From positions 62,001-126,000 of the forward strand of contig JAUHXA010000006.1 in assembly GCA_030427245.1 (NCBI GenBank): 64,000 bases of DNA, given 5' to 3'. Each line of letters begins with the position of its first letter. Within the stretch, counting starts at the first letter, position 1. Below are positions 17,177 through 26,170 of this stretch, piece by piece. Both the position numbers and the translations under genes were made by a program. The notes below the pieces were generated by a model. It saw only the letters and a program-made list of their open reading frames with translations, was not told the origin of the DNA and did no database searches. The DNA is from Bacteroidia bacterium. Lineage in GTDB: Bacteria; Bacteroidota; Bacteroidia; Chitinophagales; UBA2359.

Positions 17177-17872
17177 ATGAAAAAACAAAAAATAGTCGTT
17201 TTGACGGGAGCAGGAATTAGTGCTGAAAGTGGTATTGCAACCTTTAGAGGAAGTGGTGGATTGTGGGAAGGTCACGATATTATGGAGGTCGCTTCCCCAG
17301 AAGGTTGGGCAAAAAACCCTGAACTCGTCCTCAACTTCTACAACCTTCGTCGTGCGGATGCCTTCAAAGCGGAACCCAATGCAGCGCACAAAGCTTTGGC
17401 AAAATTGGAAGAAAAATATGAAGTACAAATAGTCACCCAAAATGTGGACAATCTTCACGAAAGAGGTGGATCAACAAAGGTTTTGCATTTGCATGGAGAA
17501 ATCACCAAAGTTCGCAGCACTCGCTATCCCGAATTGGTTTATGATATTGGAAACAAAGCAATAAAGAAGGGCGACCTTTGTGATAAAGGTGCACAACTTC
17601 GACCACATATTGTGTGGTTTGGAGAGGCAGTGCCGATGATAGAACAGGCATTGATGCACGCACACGATGCAGATATGTTTATGGTGATTGGTACTTCTAT
17701 GGCGGTTTACCCCGCAGCTTCTTTGATACACTATGTGGATGAAAATGCGCCTAAGTATTTGATTGATCCCTACATTCCTGAAGGGGTGAGTAGTATTCCA
17801 AACCTGACAATACTTGAAGAAAAAGCAACAGTTGGGGTGACGAGATTGGTAGAGGAATTGTTGGCTTCTTAA
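17177..17872 (+). CDS. NAD-dependent protein deacylase (sirtuin, CobB-like)
   Basis: Class III sirtuin: GAGISAESGIATFRG for NAD binding, TQNVDNLHERGG, the catalytic His106 in LHLHGE, and VIGTSMAVYPAASL. The residues FYNLRRAD resemble the Tyr/Arg pair that in SIRT5 and CobB favours succinyl or malonyl groups, so desuccinylase activity is plausible (inference). The four zinc-binding cysteines are absent: between residues 106 and 150 only a single Cys is present, so the small domain lacks the usual zinc site. The gene is divergent from rpsO and on its own. Confidence 0.9.
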   Translation: MKKQKIVVLTGAGISAESGIATFRGSGGLWEGHDIMEVASPEGWAKNPELVLNFYNLRRADAFKAEPNAAHKALAKLEEKYEVQIVTQNVDNLHERGGSTKVLHLHGEITKVRSTRYPELVYDIGNKAIKKGDLCDKGAQLRPHIVWFGEAVPMIEQALMHAHDADMFMVIGTSMAVYPAASLIHYVDENAPKYLIDPYIPEGVSSIPNLTILEEKATVGVTRLVEELLAS

Positions 17873-18114
17873 AACTCAAATTTAACTCACCTCCTTCAAT
17901 TTTTGAGAATTATTCATAATATAATGAAGTTGAGGATAGCAAACTCCAGTAGTATTGAATTTTTTCATTATTTATGCCTTTTCTTACAAAGACACATTTT
18001 TTTTAACCTACTTTAGCCCGATTCGTTGTACCTTCGATGCCGCAAAAACACAACAATAAAAGCCTGCTACAAACTACATTTCTTTATTTTATTTTAATTT
18101 TTTGATTGATTCTT

Positions 18115-19377
18115 ATGAGAGTTTTTAAATTTGGAGGCGCATCGGTGAAAGATGCAGATGCGATTCGCAATGTAGCAGCAATATTAGAAGGATATAAAAA
18201 TGAAAAATTGGTAGTCGTCATTTCTGCAATGGGCAAAACGACCAATGGTTTAGAGGCAGTTACCAATGCTTATTACGACCAAACAGGAGAAGCTACCGCA
18301 CTTTTTGAAGCCATAAAAGATGAACTCTTGGCAACAGCCGCAGAGCTTTTTGAAGTCGTTCCCGAAGCATTGAAGGAAGATTTAGCGGGCATTTTTACCA
18401 AAATTGAAGAATGGGTAAATGAGCATCATCGAGTCCCTTTCAATTTTATTTACGACCAAATTGTATCGGCAGGGGAACTGCTTTCTACTACACTTATCAG
18501 CCATTTTTTGAGCTCAAAAGGCATTGCCAATCAATGGTTGGATATTCGAAAGTATATCAAAACCGACAATACTTATAGAGAAGGACAAGTAAATTGGTCC
18601 TTGACGACTGCCAATGTACAAGCAGGGTTTATACCTGTTTTAGAAAAACAATTGATTGTTACACAAGGCTTCTTGGGCGGAACAGTTGAGAATTTTACAA
18701 CCACTCTTGGGCGCGAAGGTTCGGACTATACGGCTGCAATTCTTTCCAATGCCCTCAATGCGGATTCGATGACTGTATGGAAAGACGTTCCTGCGATTTT
18801 GAATGCCGATCCCAGAGTCATCAAAGACACGATTCCGATTCCAAGGTTGTCTTACTATGAGGCCGTCGAAATGACCTACTACGGAGCAAAAGTGATTCAC
18901 CCCAAAACCATCAAGCCCCTTCAAAACAAAAATATTCCGCTTCATGTTCGTTCTTTTATAGATACGGCAGAAGTCGGCACTACAATTCACGGAGACGAAA
19001 CCCGTGACTTGCTGCCCACCATCATCGTTTTCGACCGAGACCAACTGCTCCTATCCATTTCTTCCAAAGATTTTTCGTTTATGGCGGAAGACAATTTGGC
19101 ACACATTTATCAGTTGTTTGCAAAGTATCGCATCAAGACCAATTTGAGTCAAAATGGAGCGATTAGCTTCAAAGCTTGTATTGACTACAAACCCAATCGT
19201 ATCAAGGAATTGTTGATAGATTTATTGAAGGATTACAACCTGCAAACGACTGCTAACGTTGAGATTGTAACATTGCGGCATTATACTCCAACTTCGGTGA
19301 AATTATATACCAAAGGGCGGGATGTTTTAATGACTCAAAAAGGCAGAGATACGGTTCAGATGGTGGTGAAGGCATAG
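18115..19377 (+). CDS. Aspartate kinase (monofunctional)
   Basis: Catalyses ATP-dependent phosphorylation of aspartate, the first step toward Lys, Met and Thr. The N-terminal KFGGASV motif, the aspartate-binding TLGREGSDYTAAILSNAL and WKDVPAILNADPR are all present, followed by MTYYGAKVIHPKTI. The C-terminal ~130 residues form ACT-type regulatory repeats (LLSISSKDFSFMAEDNLAHI), so feedback control is likely. ATG 18115 places KFGG directly after MRV; the TTG at 18106 is less likely. No homoserine dehydrogenase domain is fused. No neighbouring amino-acid genes are present. Confidence 0.94.
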   Translation: MRVFKFGGASVKDADAIRNVAAILEGYKNEKLVVVISAMGKTTNGLEAVTNAYYDQTGEATALFEAIKDELLATAAELFEVVPEALKEDLAGIFTKIEEWVNEHHRVPFNFIYDQIVSAGELLSTTLISHFLSSKGIANQWLDIRKYIKTDNTYREGQVNWSLTTANVQAGFIPVLEKQLIVTQGFLGGTVENFTTTLGREGSDYTAAILSNALNADSMTVWKDVPAILNADPRVIKDTIPIPRLSYYEAVEMTYYGAKVIHPKTIKPLQNKNIPLHVRSFIDTAEVGTTIHGDETRDLLPTIIVFDRDQLLLSISSKDFSFMAEDNLAHIYQLFAKYRIKTNLSQNGAISFKACIDYKPNRIKELLIDLLKDYNLQTTANVEIVTLRHYTPTSVKLYTKGRDVLMTQKGRDTVQMVVKA

Positions 19378-19388
19378 AAAATACTAAA

Positions 19389-19432
19389 GCAAATTTAATA
19401 CCTGTGCCGAAATCTCGGGATTAAAAACTCAA
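19389..19432 (+). repeat. Dispersed intergenic repeat, copy A
   Basis: Contains ACCTGTGCCGAAATCTCGGGATT flanked by AAATT and AAAACTC; the core forms a short CCGA/TCGG hairpin. It matches copies at 32791-32840 and 35012-35060. Confidence 0.7.
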
Positions 19433-19609
19433 CCTCCTCTTGAATTTGCATTTGAAACTTGAGTTTGAGCTTTTTCGTTTCCAAAATCAAAATTTCATAC
19501 GTCTAATAAAATGACCTTTCAAGTCTTAGAAAATTTAAGTATCTTAGACCATTGAAAACTTGCTTCCTCACACTCTGTATTACTTTTTTAAACCAAAAAC
19601 CTCCAACAA

Positions 19610-20233
19610 ATGAAGCAGTTCTTAATCCTTTTTGCTTGTACATTATGTTTGATTGCTTTGACTCCCAATCACATAATTGCACAAAAAAACAACGACAACA
19701 ACGTTGAAAAAATAGATTCGACCAAATACTATGGTATTTTAGGTTCTCAAACACACTCAGGCTCAGAATGTGGACACAATCGAGCATACACTGGTGAGCG
19801 ACCACATTACAGAATTTTTATTGTTGACCTCGATTTGACACAGTTGCCAGTCAATGAGGGAGAAACTATGAGTTATCAAGCCTCCGTCCGAACAGAAATC
19901 ACCGCTCCTTACAAAAAATCACATACCTTCAAATTCAAGAAAAGTGGAAAAGGAAAAATCAGTCCTAACTGGTATATTGATGTGCCTTGTTATGTAGAAT
20001 TGGCCACCTTTAACATTGAACTCACTTTCAAGGATAAAAAAACTGGTAAAATCAAACCCCTGAAAATCAATCCTAATAATGGTAGCAACCAAATGAAACT
20101 AAAAGTGGATTTTAATGAACAAAAGGTTTATGCTCCCGACCAAAGCAAAACATTTTTGGGGTCTTTCAATAAAAAATTGAGTGTTTCGGAAGGGAACTCA
20201 AATACCGCAAAATTGAAGGTCAAAGTCGAATAG
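19610..20233 (+). CDS. Secreted protein of unknown function
   Basis: An N-terminal signal peptide (MKQFLILFACTLCLIALTP, cleavage probably near ATIIA-like NHIIAQ at residue 25). The 180-residue mature part is basic and beta-rich, with two Cys (in SECGHNRAY and DVPCYVE) that could pair. It has alternating Lys-rich strands in its C-terminal half (MKLKVDFNEQKVYA, KLSVSEGNSNTAKLKVKVE). I recognise no family. It is followed by the TPR-CHAT gene in the same direction after 182 bases that include a repeat, so a functional link is only a possibility. Confidence 0.65.
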   Translation: MKQFLILFACTLCLIALTPNHIIAQKNNDNNVEKIDSTKYYGILGSQTHSGSECGHNRAYTGERPHYRIFIVDLDLTQLPVNEGETMSYQASVRTEITAPYKKSHTFKFKKSGKGKISPNWYIDVPCYVELATFNIELTFKDKKTGKIKPLKINPNNGSNQMKLKVDFNEQKVYAPDQSKTFLGSFNKKLSVSEGNSNTAKLKVKVE

Positions 20234-20317
20234 TTTTTAATACAATTTGGAGATAGGGCAAACTAAAATATTAAATTAGACATTTCTGCAATTTACTTTG
20301 CTCGCTTACAAAGTATT

Positions 20318-20355
20318 GTTTGAATTTGCATTTGAGTTTTTAATTTGAATTTGCC
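20318..20355 (-). repeat. Dispersed intergenic repeat, inverted copy lacking the core
   Basis: On the minus strand it reads GGCAAATTCAAATT then AAAAACTCAAATGC. These are the two flanks of the repeat seen at 35012-35060, without the central CCTGTCCC...CTCGGG hairpin. Confidence 0.5.
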
Positions 20356-20415
20356 TAGGTATCCGATACCTTTTGAAAAACCCTCGCATCCAATTCTTCC
20401 ATCAAAATCAAATCA

Positions 20416-23400
20416 TTGATAAAAGACCTCTTTCAGAAAGCAGAAGAATACTTCAATGAAGCAAATTACCAAGCTGCAATTGAAGCACTTATAGATGCTT
20501 CCCAATTAGCTAAACAGAATGTTGATTGGGAAGCTTATGTACGTGCCCAAAATGAATTGGGAATTGTTCACAAATACCTTTCTAAATACCAACGAGCCTT
20601 TGAGTATCTCTTTGAAGCGCAAAAAACGGGTGAGGTTCATCTTTCTAATACAAACTTCAATGTTGCCCAAACCCACGATATGTTGGGTTGTGTATATGGG
20701 GATGAAAATAAATACGAACAAAGCTACGAGTGCTTTTTGAAGGCATTGACCATTCTCGAACAAACCAAAGAACATCCTCGTGAGTTAGCCAATACTTACA
20801 ACAATATGGGCTGGTGTTTGAGTGAAATGGGCAAATATTCAGCATCTTTGAATTACCACCAATTAGCCCTCAATATTCGACTAAACGCTGCCGAAAAGTA
20901 TCCAAATGAAGTCGCCCAAAGCTACAACAACATGGGGGCCTGTTACATATTTATTGGTGACACCAATACCGCCTTGATTTACTACCAAAAAGCTTTGCAA
21001 ATCTGGCTGAGCACTTATGGTGAAAGGCATCCACAAACCGCCAATGCTTACAACAACATCGGATGGAGTTACAGCCAACAAGCAGACTTCAAAATGGCGA
21101 TTCAATACTACGAAAAAGCTTTGAAGTTGCGGATGGGTATTTTTGGAGAAAAACACCCCTTAGTTGCTCAAAGTTGGGAAAATATCGCCTACTGTTTGAT
21201 GAAAATGGAACACTTCAAAGATGCACTCGAAAATTATGAAAAAGGGCTTCAAATTAGGCGAACTATCACCCACGAAAACCACCCTACACTTGTAAAAATC
21301 TATCGAAATCTTGGAGCCTGCTACCTCGAAATGCAACAATTTGATACGGCCTCTGACTATCTACACAAAGCCCTTCAAATCCATCAACAAACGCCCGACC
21401 AACCTGTCGAAAGAATTGTGATTCACAACACCTTAGGGAAATACTATGAAAAAACAGAACAATATCCAAAAGCCATTGAAGCCTTTCACACCGTTCTCAG
21501 AACAGCTATCCCTTCCTTCAATGAAGCCAATATTTACGCAGTTCCTTCCTTAGAAAAATACTATCATGGTATCAAATTGGGCTATGCGTTGAATTACAAA
21601 GCTAGGATTTTTTTGAAGCAAAGTCTTGAAACTCCAAGTCCAAACGATCACAACTTACAAGCAAGTTTGGCCTATTTCAAAAAGTCGGTTCAGGTTCTCA
21701 ATGAAAATCGCCGTAGATACAAAACCACTGACTCCAAACTCATCCATGCCAAATTAGTAGTTGGAACGTATGAATATGCCATTTATGCCGCCTGTTTGCT
21801 CTATCAAAAGACCCAAAACTTGGAGTACTTTTATACTGCTTTTGCCTTTGCGGAATTGAGTAAAAGTTATGTTTTGTTCAGCAAACTCAAAGAAACGGCT
21901 GCCAAAATAAGTGCAAATATTCCTACTGCAATTCTCCAAAAAGAACAAAATTTGCAGACTGAACTTTCGTCCTTGGACAAACGAATTCAACAATTGAAGC
22001 TGCAAATCAACAATCAAACTGCCACTACTGACCAAGAAAAAATGATGGGTTATTTACAGGGCAAATACTTCGACCTTAGCTTTCAATACGATCAAATCAT
22101 TGAAGAAATCGAACAAAACTACCCCCAGTATTACCAACTCAAATATGATCTTCAAACTGCCCACCCTTCAAAAATACAACAAGAGCTTTCGCCTCAAAAA
22201 ACACTTGTTACCTACTTCATTGGAACAGAGCACCTATTCATTTTTGCCATTTCTAAACAACACTATCACTTTCATCATCTTCCCAAGCCCGAAGATTTGA
22301 CGGATACGATTGAGTACATTCACGATGCCATTGGGATGGGGGATGAGGACGATTTGAAGGATTTGGGCGGGCAGTTGTATGAACAATTGTTAGAGCCTGT
22401 TTTGTCCGGAGAAGTGGATTGTGAGCAGTTGGTGATGATACCAGATGATTGTTTGCATAGATTGCCGTTTGATGTGTTGGTTCATGAGAGGCAGGAAGTA
22501 GAAAGTAGGAAAGGGGACATAAAGAGTAACACTTTACGACACTTTGATTACCTCATTACCTGTTTCCAAATCTCCTATCACTATTCTGCAACACTTTGGT
22601 TGGATGGTCAAAAAAACAAGTCGAAGGTCAATCAAGTAGAAAGTTTTTTAGGGATTGCCCCAATAAATTTTGACGAAATCACCCAAAAAGAAAAGGACAA
22701 AAACACCACACTTACCGAACAGCTAAACCCCCAAACACATACAAAAAAAACAAACACCATTAACAACTCCAGCACAAATCTCACCTTCAAATCTGACTTC
22801 AACACAGATGGAAAATTAAAAGAACTCACCGATTCCAAAGCCGAAATTCAAAAAATACACGAACTTTTCACCAAACATAAATTGCCTTCAACAGCTTTGC
22901 TTTACCACCAAGCCACCAAACAAAATTTCATTCAACATTTGCAAGGTAAAAAATACATCGTCCTGTCTTCACATGGTTTTTACAATGAAAAAAATCCAGT
23001 GCTTTCGGGAATTTATTTTGCGAGAAGCAAGAAATCAGAGGTAAGAGGTGAGAAATCAAATATATCTCTTGCCAATGACGAGTCACGAGTCACCAATCAC
23101 CCATCTCCAATCACTGAAGAAAGCAAACTCTACATATCCGACACATTTCACCTACCTTTGGATGCCGATTTGGTGGTTTTGAGCAGTTGTGAAAGTGGGA
23201 TAGGAGAATTGCAAAAAGGGGAAGGAATGTTGGCATTGAATCGAGGATTTTTGTATGCAGGAGCAAACAACATCATTTACTCCCTATTCAAAGTTCCAGA
23301 TGCTGCCAGTCAACTGACTCCCAACTTTTTTCGTTATGTGATAGAAGAAAATTGCAGCTATTCAGAGGCACTTCAAAAAGCCAAATTGGATTTGATTACA

Positions 23401-23451
23401 GCAGGACATGAACCCTTGTATTGGGCGGGGTTTGCATTGGTGGGGAGGTAG
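20416..23451 (+). CDS. TPR-CHAT protein (putative caspase-like peptidase)
   Basis: A 1011-residue protein. The first ~380 residues are tandem tetratricopeptide repeats (recurring YNNMG, YYQKAL and EKHPLVA patterns), followed by a helical linker and coiled-coil region (about 480-580). A C-terminal CHAT domain carries the catalytic His853 in LSSHGFYN and Cys925 in LSSCESGIGELQKGEG. CHAT enzymes are caspase/gingipain-clan proteases; TPR-CHAT proteins have been found as effectors in CRISPR III-E and gasdermin-type immune systems, but neither partner is seen here. Start is TTG, the only usual start between the preceding stop and the repeats. Two low-complexity insertions (about 735-800 and 870-904) interrupt the CHAT domain; the second resembles intergenic repeats elsewhere in the window. 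Confidence 0.88.
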   Translation: MIKDLFQKAEEYFNEANYQAAIEALIDASQLAKQNVDWEAYVRAQNELGIVHKYLSKYQRAFEYLFEAQKTGEVHLSNTNFNVAQTHDMLGCVYGDENKYEQSYECFLKALTILEQTKEHPRELANTYNNMGWCLSEMGKYSASLNYHQLALNIRLNAAEKYPNEVAQSYNNMGACYIFIGDTNTALIYYQKALQIWLSTYGERHPQTANAYNNIGWSYSQQADFKMAIQYYEKALKLRMGIFGEKHPLVAQSWENIAYCLMKMEHFKDALENYEKGLQIRRTITHENHPTLVKIYRNLGACYLEMQQFDTASDYLHKALQIHQQTPDQPVERIVIHNTLGKYYEKTEQYPKAIEAFHTVLRTAIPSFNEANIYAVPSLEKYYHGIKLGYALNYKARIFLKQSLETPSPNDHNLQASLAYFKKSVQVLNENRRRYKTTDSKLIHAKLVVGTYEYAIYAACLLYQKTQNLEYFYTAFAFAELSKSYVLFSKLKETAAKISANIPTAILQKEQNLQTELSSLDKRIQQLKLQINNQTATTDQEKMMGYLQGKYFDLSFQYDQIIEEIEQNYPQYYQLKYDLQTAHPSKIQQELSPQKTLVTYFIGTEHLFIFAISKQHYHFHHLPKPEDLTDTIEYIHDAIGMGDEDDLKDLGGQLYEQLLEPVLSGEVDCEQLVMIPDDCLHRLPFDVLVHERQEVESRKGDIKSNTLRHFDYLITCFQISYHYSATLWLDGQKNKSKVNQVESFLGIAPINFDEITQKEKDKNTTLTEQLNPQTHTKKTNTINNSSTNLTFKSDFNTDGKLKELTDSKAEIQKIHELFTKHKLPSTALLYHQATKQNFIQHLQGKKYIVLSSHGFYNEKNPVLSGIYFARSKKSEVRGEKSNISLANDESRVTNHPSPITEESKLYISDTFHLPLDADLVVLSSCESGIGELQKGEGMLALNRGFLYAGANNIIYSLFKVPDAASQLTPNFFRYVIEENCSYSEALQKAKLDLITAGHEPLYWAGFALVGR
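23021..23116 (+). repeat. Intergenic-type repeat sequence inside the CHAT reading frame
   Basis: Contains GAGAAGCAAGAA and GGTGAGAA followed by CGAGTCACCAATCACC. These match non-coding repeat pieces at 29256-29272 and 44415-44440 and the inverted repeat near 34121-34160. It is in frame and encodes a charged low-complexity loop between the catalytic His and Cys. Confidence 0.55.
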
Positions 23452-23581
23452 GAAAAATTCAAAACTCAAATTCAAATTCAAAAAAACCGAGATACACTTA
23501 TTGTATATGACCACCTCAAGCTTTTCAAATCTATAAACTTAAACACAATTACCAACCCAAACACCTAAACACACTTCCTCT

Positions 23582-24751
23582 ATGAAAATTGGTTTCGACG
23601 CAAAAAGAGCATTCTTCAACAATACAGGACTCGGCAATTACAGCCGAACCCTCATCAAAAGTTTGGTCAAATACTACCCTGACAATCAATATATTTTGTA
23701 CAGTCCCAAACCGATTGAGAACTCCACTTTTGCAGATATTCAAAATTTCAAAAACGTCACTGTCAAAACGCCTCAAACCCGTTTCCAAAAACTCTTTAGC
23801 GGCAGTCTTTGGCGCAGCCTTCAATTGGGCAGCTCAATCAAAGACGACCAATTGGACATCTATCATGGACTGAGTCACGAACTTCCTCGCAACATTCACC
23901 GCAGCCGCCCGCAAACCAAAAGCATCGTCACGATTCATGACCTCATTTTCCTCCGCTACCCCGAACTCTACTCCAAAATAGACACCTTTATTTACCGCCA
24001 AAAATGGAAACACGCCTGCCAGCAAGCCGATAAGGTAATTGCCATCAGCGAACAAACCAAAAACGACATCATCGAATTTTTGGGCATTGAAGCGAGCAAA
24101 ATTGAAGTGGTCTATCAAAGTTGTCATCCAAGTTTCTACGATTATGATGATGCCATTTTCTTGCAGCATGGACTCTTCAAACAAGACAACATTGAAGTTC
24201 CCTACAATTTGCCCGAAGAATATTTGCTCTATGTCGGTTCTATCACCGAGCGCAAAAACCTGCTAACCATCGCTAAAGCCCTCAACATCATGAAAGGCAG
24301 TTTGAATCCACATTTGGTGGTGATTGGAAATGGCGGTGATTACAAACAAAAAGTGGTGGATTACCTCCAGCAACACGACCTCCAAAATTCGGTCACTTTC
24401 CTCAATAACATCCCGAATGAACATCTACCGAATATCTATCGCAAAGCATTGGCAATGGTTTATCCTTCTCTATTTGAAGGTTTTGGCATTCCGATTATTG
24501 AAGCTTTGTTTAGCCGAACACCCGTGATTACTTCTGACAATGATTGTTCTTGTTTTCGAGAAGCGGCAGGAGAAGGGGCGTTGTATGTCAAACCTTTGGA
24601 TGCCGAAGAATTGGCTCGTGCGATGGAAGAAGCGATGTGTGACGGGGCGACCCGTATTCAGTTAATGGCAGCAGGCTGGAACCATGTGCAGCAATTTCGG
24701 CAGGAAGAAGTAGCGGATAAGATGATGGGAGTTTACCAAGAGATGCCTTGA
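23582..24751 (+). CDS. Glycosyltransferase family 4 (GT-B)
   Basis: A retaining GT-B enzyme that moves a sugar from a nucleotide donor. The N-terminal Rossmann half starts MKIGFDAKRAFFNNTGLGNYSRTL, the pattern of GT4 mannosyltransferase-like proteins. The donor half starts at LLYVGSITERKNL and includes PSLFEGFGIPIIEAL, with the conserved E-x7-E arrangement, then NDCSCFREAAGEGALYVKP. Length 389 aa is normal. It stands alone between the CHAT gene and a convergent carbonic anhydrase gene, only 19 bases away, with no glycan cluster around it, so the acceptor is unknown. Confidence 0.92.
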   Translation: MKIGFDAKRAFFNNTGLGNYSRTLIKSLVKYYPDNQYILYSPKPIENSTFADIQNFKNVTVKTPQTRFQKLFSGSLWRSLQLGSSIKDDQLDIYHGLSHELPRNIHRSRPQTKSIVTIHDLIFLRYPELYSKIDTFIYRQKWKHACQQADKVIAISEQTKNDIIEFLGIEASKIEVVYQSCHPSFYDYDDAIFLQHGLFKQDNIEVPYNLPEEYLLYVGSITERKNLLTIAKALNIMKGSLNPHLVVIGNGGDYKQKVVDYLQQHDLQNSVTFLNNIPNEHLPNIYRKALAMVYPSLFEGFGIPIIEALFSRTPVITSDNDCSCFREAAGEGALYVKPLDAEELARAMEEAMCDGATRIQLMAAGWNHVQQFRQEEVADKMMGVYQEMP

Positions 24752-24770
24752 TTGTTTATATCAAGCTCAT

Positions 24771-25547
24771 CTAAATAGATTCCCTAATCACCCTACCATT
24801 CAAATCTTGAACAGGTCGGTAGTTATCGTGAAGGATATCGTGCATTTGTTGAATTTGGGAAGCCGATGCTTCGATAGGCATTTTTAGCACAAACCAAGTG
24901 ACTACTTCTGAGCAGGGAGGTGTGGTAAGCGAACCATCATAAGTGTAGTAGCCCAAATCGGAAGGCAATAAATCGGTGGCATTGACCAGGTCCTCAGAAG
25001 AGTAATGTTCGTCCGCCGCAGTAGGTAAGTCATCATCAAAGCTTGCTAAAAATGCGTTTTCATTTCCTTCTTCAAAGAAAATACCGATAACCGCCAAATT
25101 TCCAGTGGCAGGGTCTTGATGCACTAAGTGAACTTCCATAGGGAAGTGATTTCCATTGACCGTATGTTCAGAAAGGGTATGAAAATGGAATTGGAGCAAA
25201 TTGTAATCTACGCCGTTCAATCGAAAAGTACTGCCCGCTTCATGTTCAAACTCTATGGTATGTCCGTTGTTGAGTACTTCAATCGGTACATCCTTGTAGT
25301 CTAGCTCCAATGTCGTCAAACCCGCATCGGGAGAGGTATCGGAAACATTGATATTGACAGGAGATTGGTCTTGTCCTCCGCAATCCAAAAAACAAGTGTT
25401 CCAAGTATCAGGAGCTTCTTCGCCTGTATATTCCCAATGATACTCTTCGCATGAGAGTCCTGCCATGTCATCATCATCGTTTTTACAGGCATTGAATAAG
25501 CACATAGTAGAGAAAAGAATGAGTGTTAAAATGTGAATTTTATTCAT
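24771..25547 (-). CDS. Alpha-class carbonic anhydrase lipoprotein
   Basis: Interconverts CO2 and bicarbonate in the envelope. The signal ends in LFNAC with the lipidated Cys21, followed by an acidic DDDD linker. The domain has the alpha-class motifs QSPVNI, GHTIEFE, the zinc ligands His121 and His123 in QFHFHTLSEH and His140 in EVHLVHQ, and the C-terminal TYDGSLTTPPCSEVVTW. Two Cys near the N-terminus and one in TPPCSE fit the usual disulfide. A TAGCTTTG box 32 bases upstream is a weak promoter candidate. Confidence 0.95.
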   Translation of the reverse strand: MNKIHILTLILFSTMCLFNACKNDDDDMAGLSCEEYHWEYTGEEAPDTWNTCFLDCGGQDQSPVNINVSDTSPDAGLTTLELDYKDVPIEVLNNGHTIEFEHEAGSTFRLNGVDYNLLQFHFHTLSEHTVNGNHFPMEVHLVHQDPATGNLAVIGIFFEEGNENAFLASFDDDLPTAADEHYSSEDLVNATDLLPSDLGYYTYDGSLTTPPCSEVVTWFVLKMPIEASASQIQQMHDILHDNYRPVQDLNGRVIRESI

Positions 25548-26170
25548 TTTTTTATAGGTATTGGTAGTTGAAAAATATCAAAGCTAAGATATTTATATTT
25601 ATTTTAAAATAAGTAAAAAACAAAATATTTTCTACAATTGGATTATTCAAAAAGTATTTTTCGTAAAGCCAAGGAAGGTTTGTTAAGAAACGTTAAGAAT
25701 TACAAAATAGTGCAACGTTTAAGCGCATACCCACATCTTCCCTATCACAACAAGCGAGCAACAGCTCCTTTTTTCTCCATCAATGTTACATATTCCATCA
25801 ATAACATTGAGAATTTTGTGTTGAACCATCAATAAAACACAAAACTCTTGATTATCAAGTATTCTTCCATCATAATCGGAAAAATTTTGCGGGTTCGGTC
25901 TGACAAGTAGTGAGGTTCATTTTTGAATTTTTCACTTAAAAGGGAAAAGTATATCCACTTTTAATTTGCTGTTCATTTTTAATACGTAAATCTAATTTTT
26001 CATTGAAAAATAGATTAGTGGGAGAGGTATGTTTTGAAGAAAATGCAACCTTCTTATTATGGACAGGATGAATCAAAATTTAATTCCCCTCTTTTGAGGG
26101 AGGATAGGAGGATCTTCCTCCATAGCCTTGGCAAACAAAATACTTATTTTTTAAACTTAAAAATCAAACT
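25548..26170. other. Long intergenic region upstream of the SusC gene
   Basis: A 623-base AT-rich gap between divergent genes. A small hairpin-forming palindrome CCCTCTTTTGAGGG lies near 26090. A 65-codon frame from a TTG at 25638 has no recognisable protein features. The size would allow a long leader or a small RNA controlling the SusC/SusD pair, but no such structure is identified. Confidence 0.45.

Noticed and set aside
25638-25835. 65-codon frame from a TTG upstream of the SusC gene
   Set aside because: No recognisable features, no good start, and it lies in AT-rich non-coding sequence.
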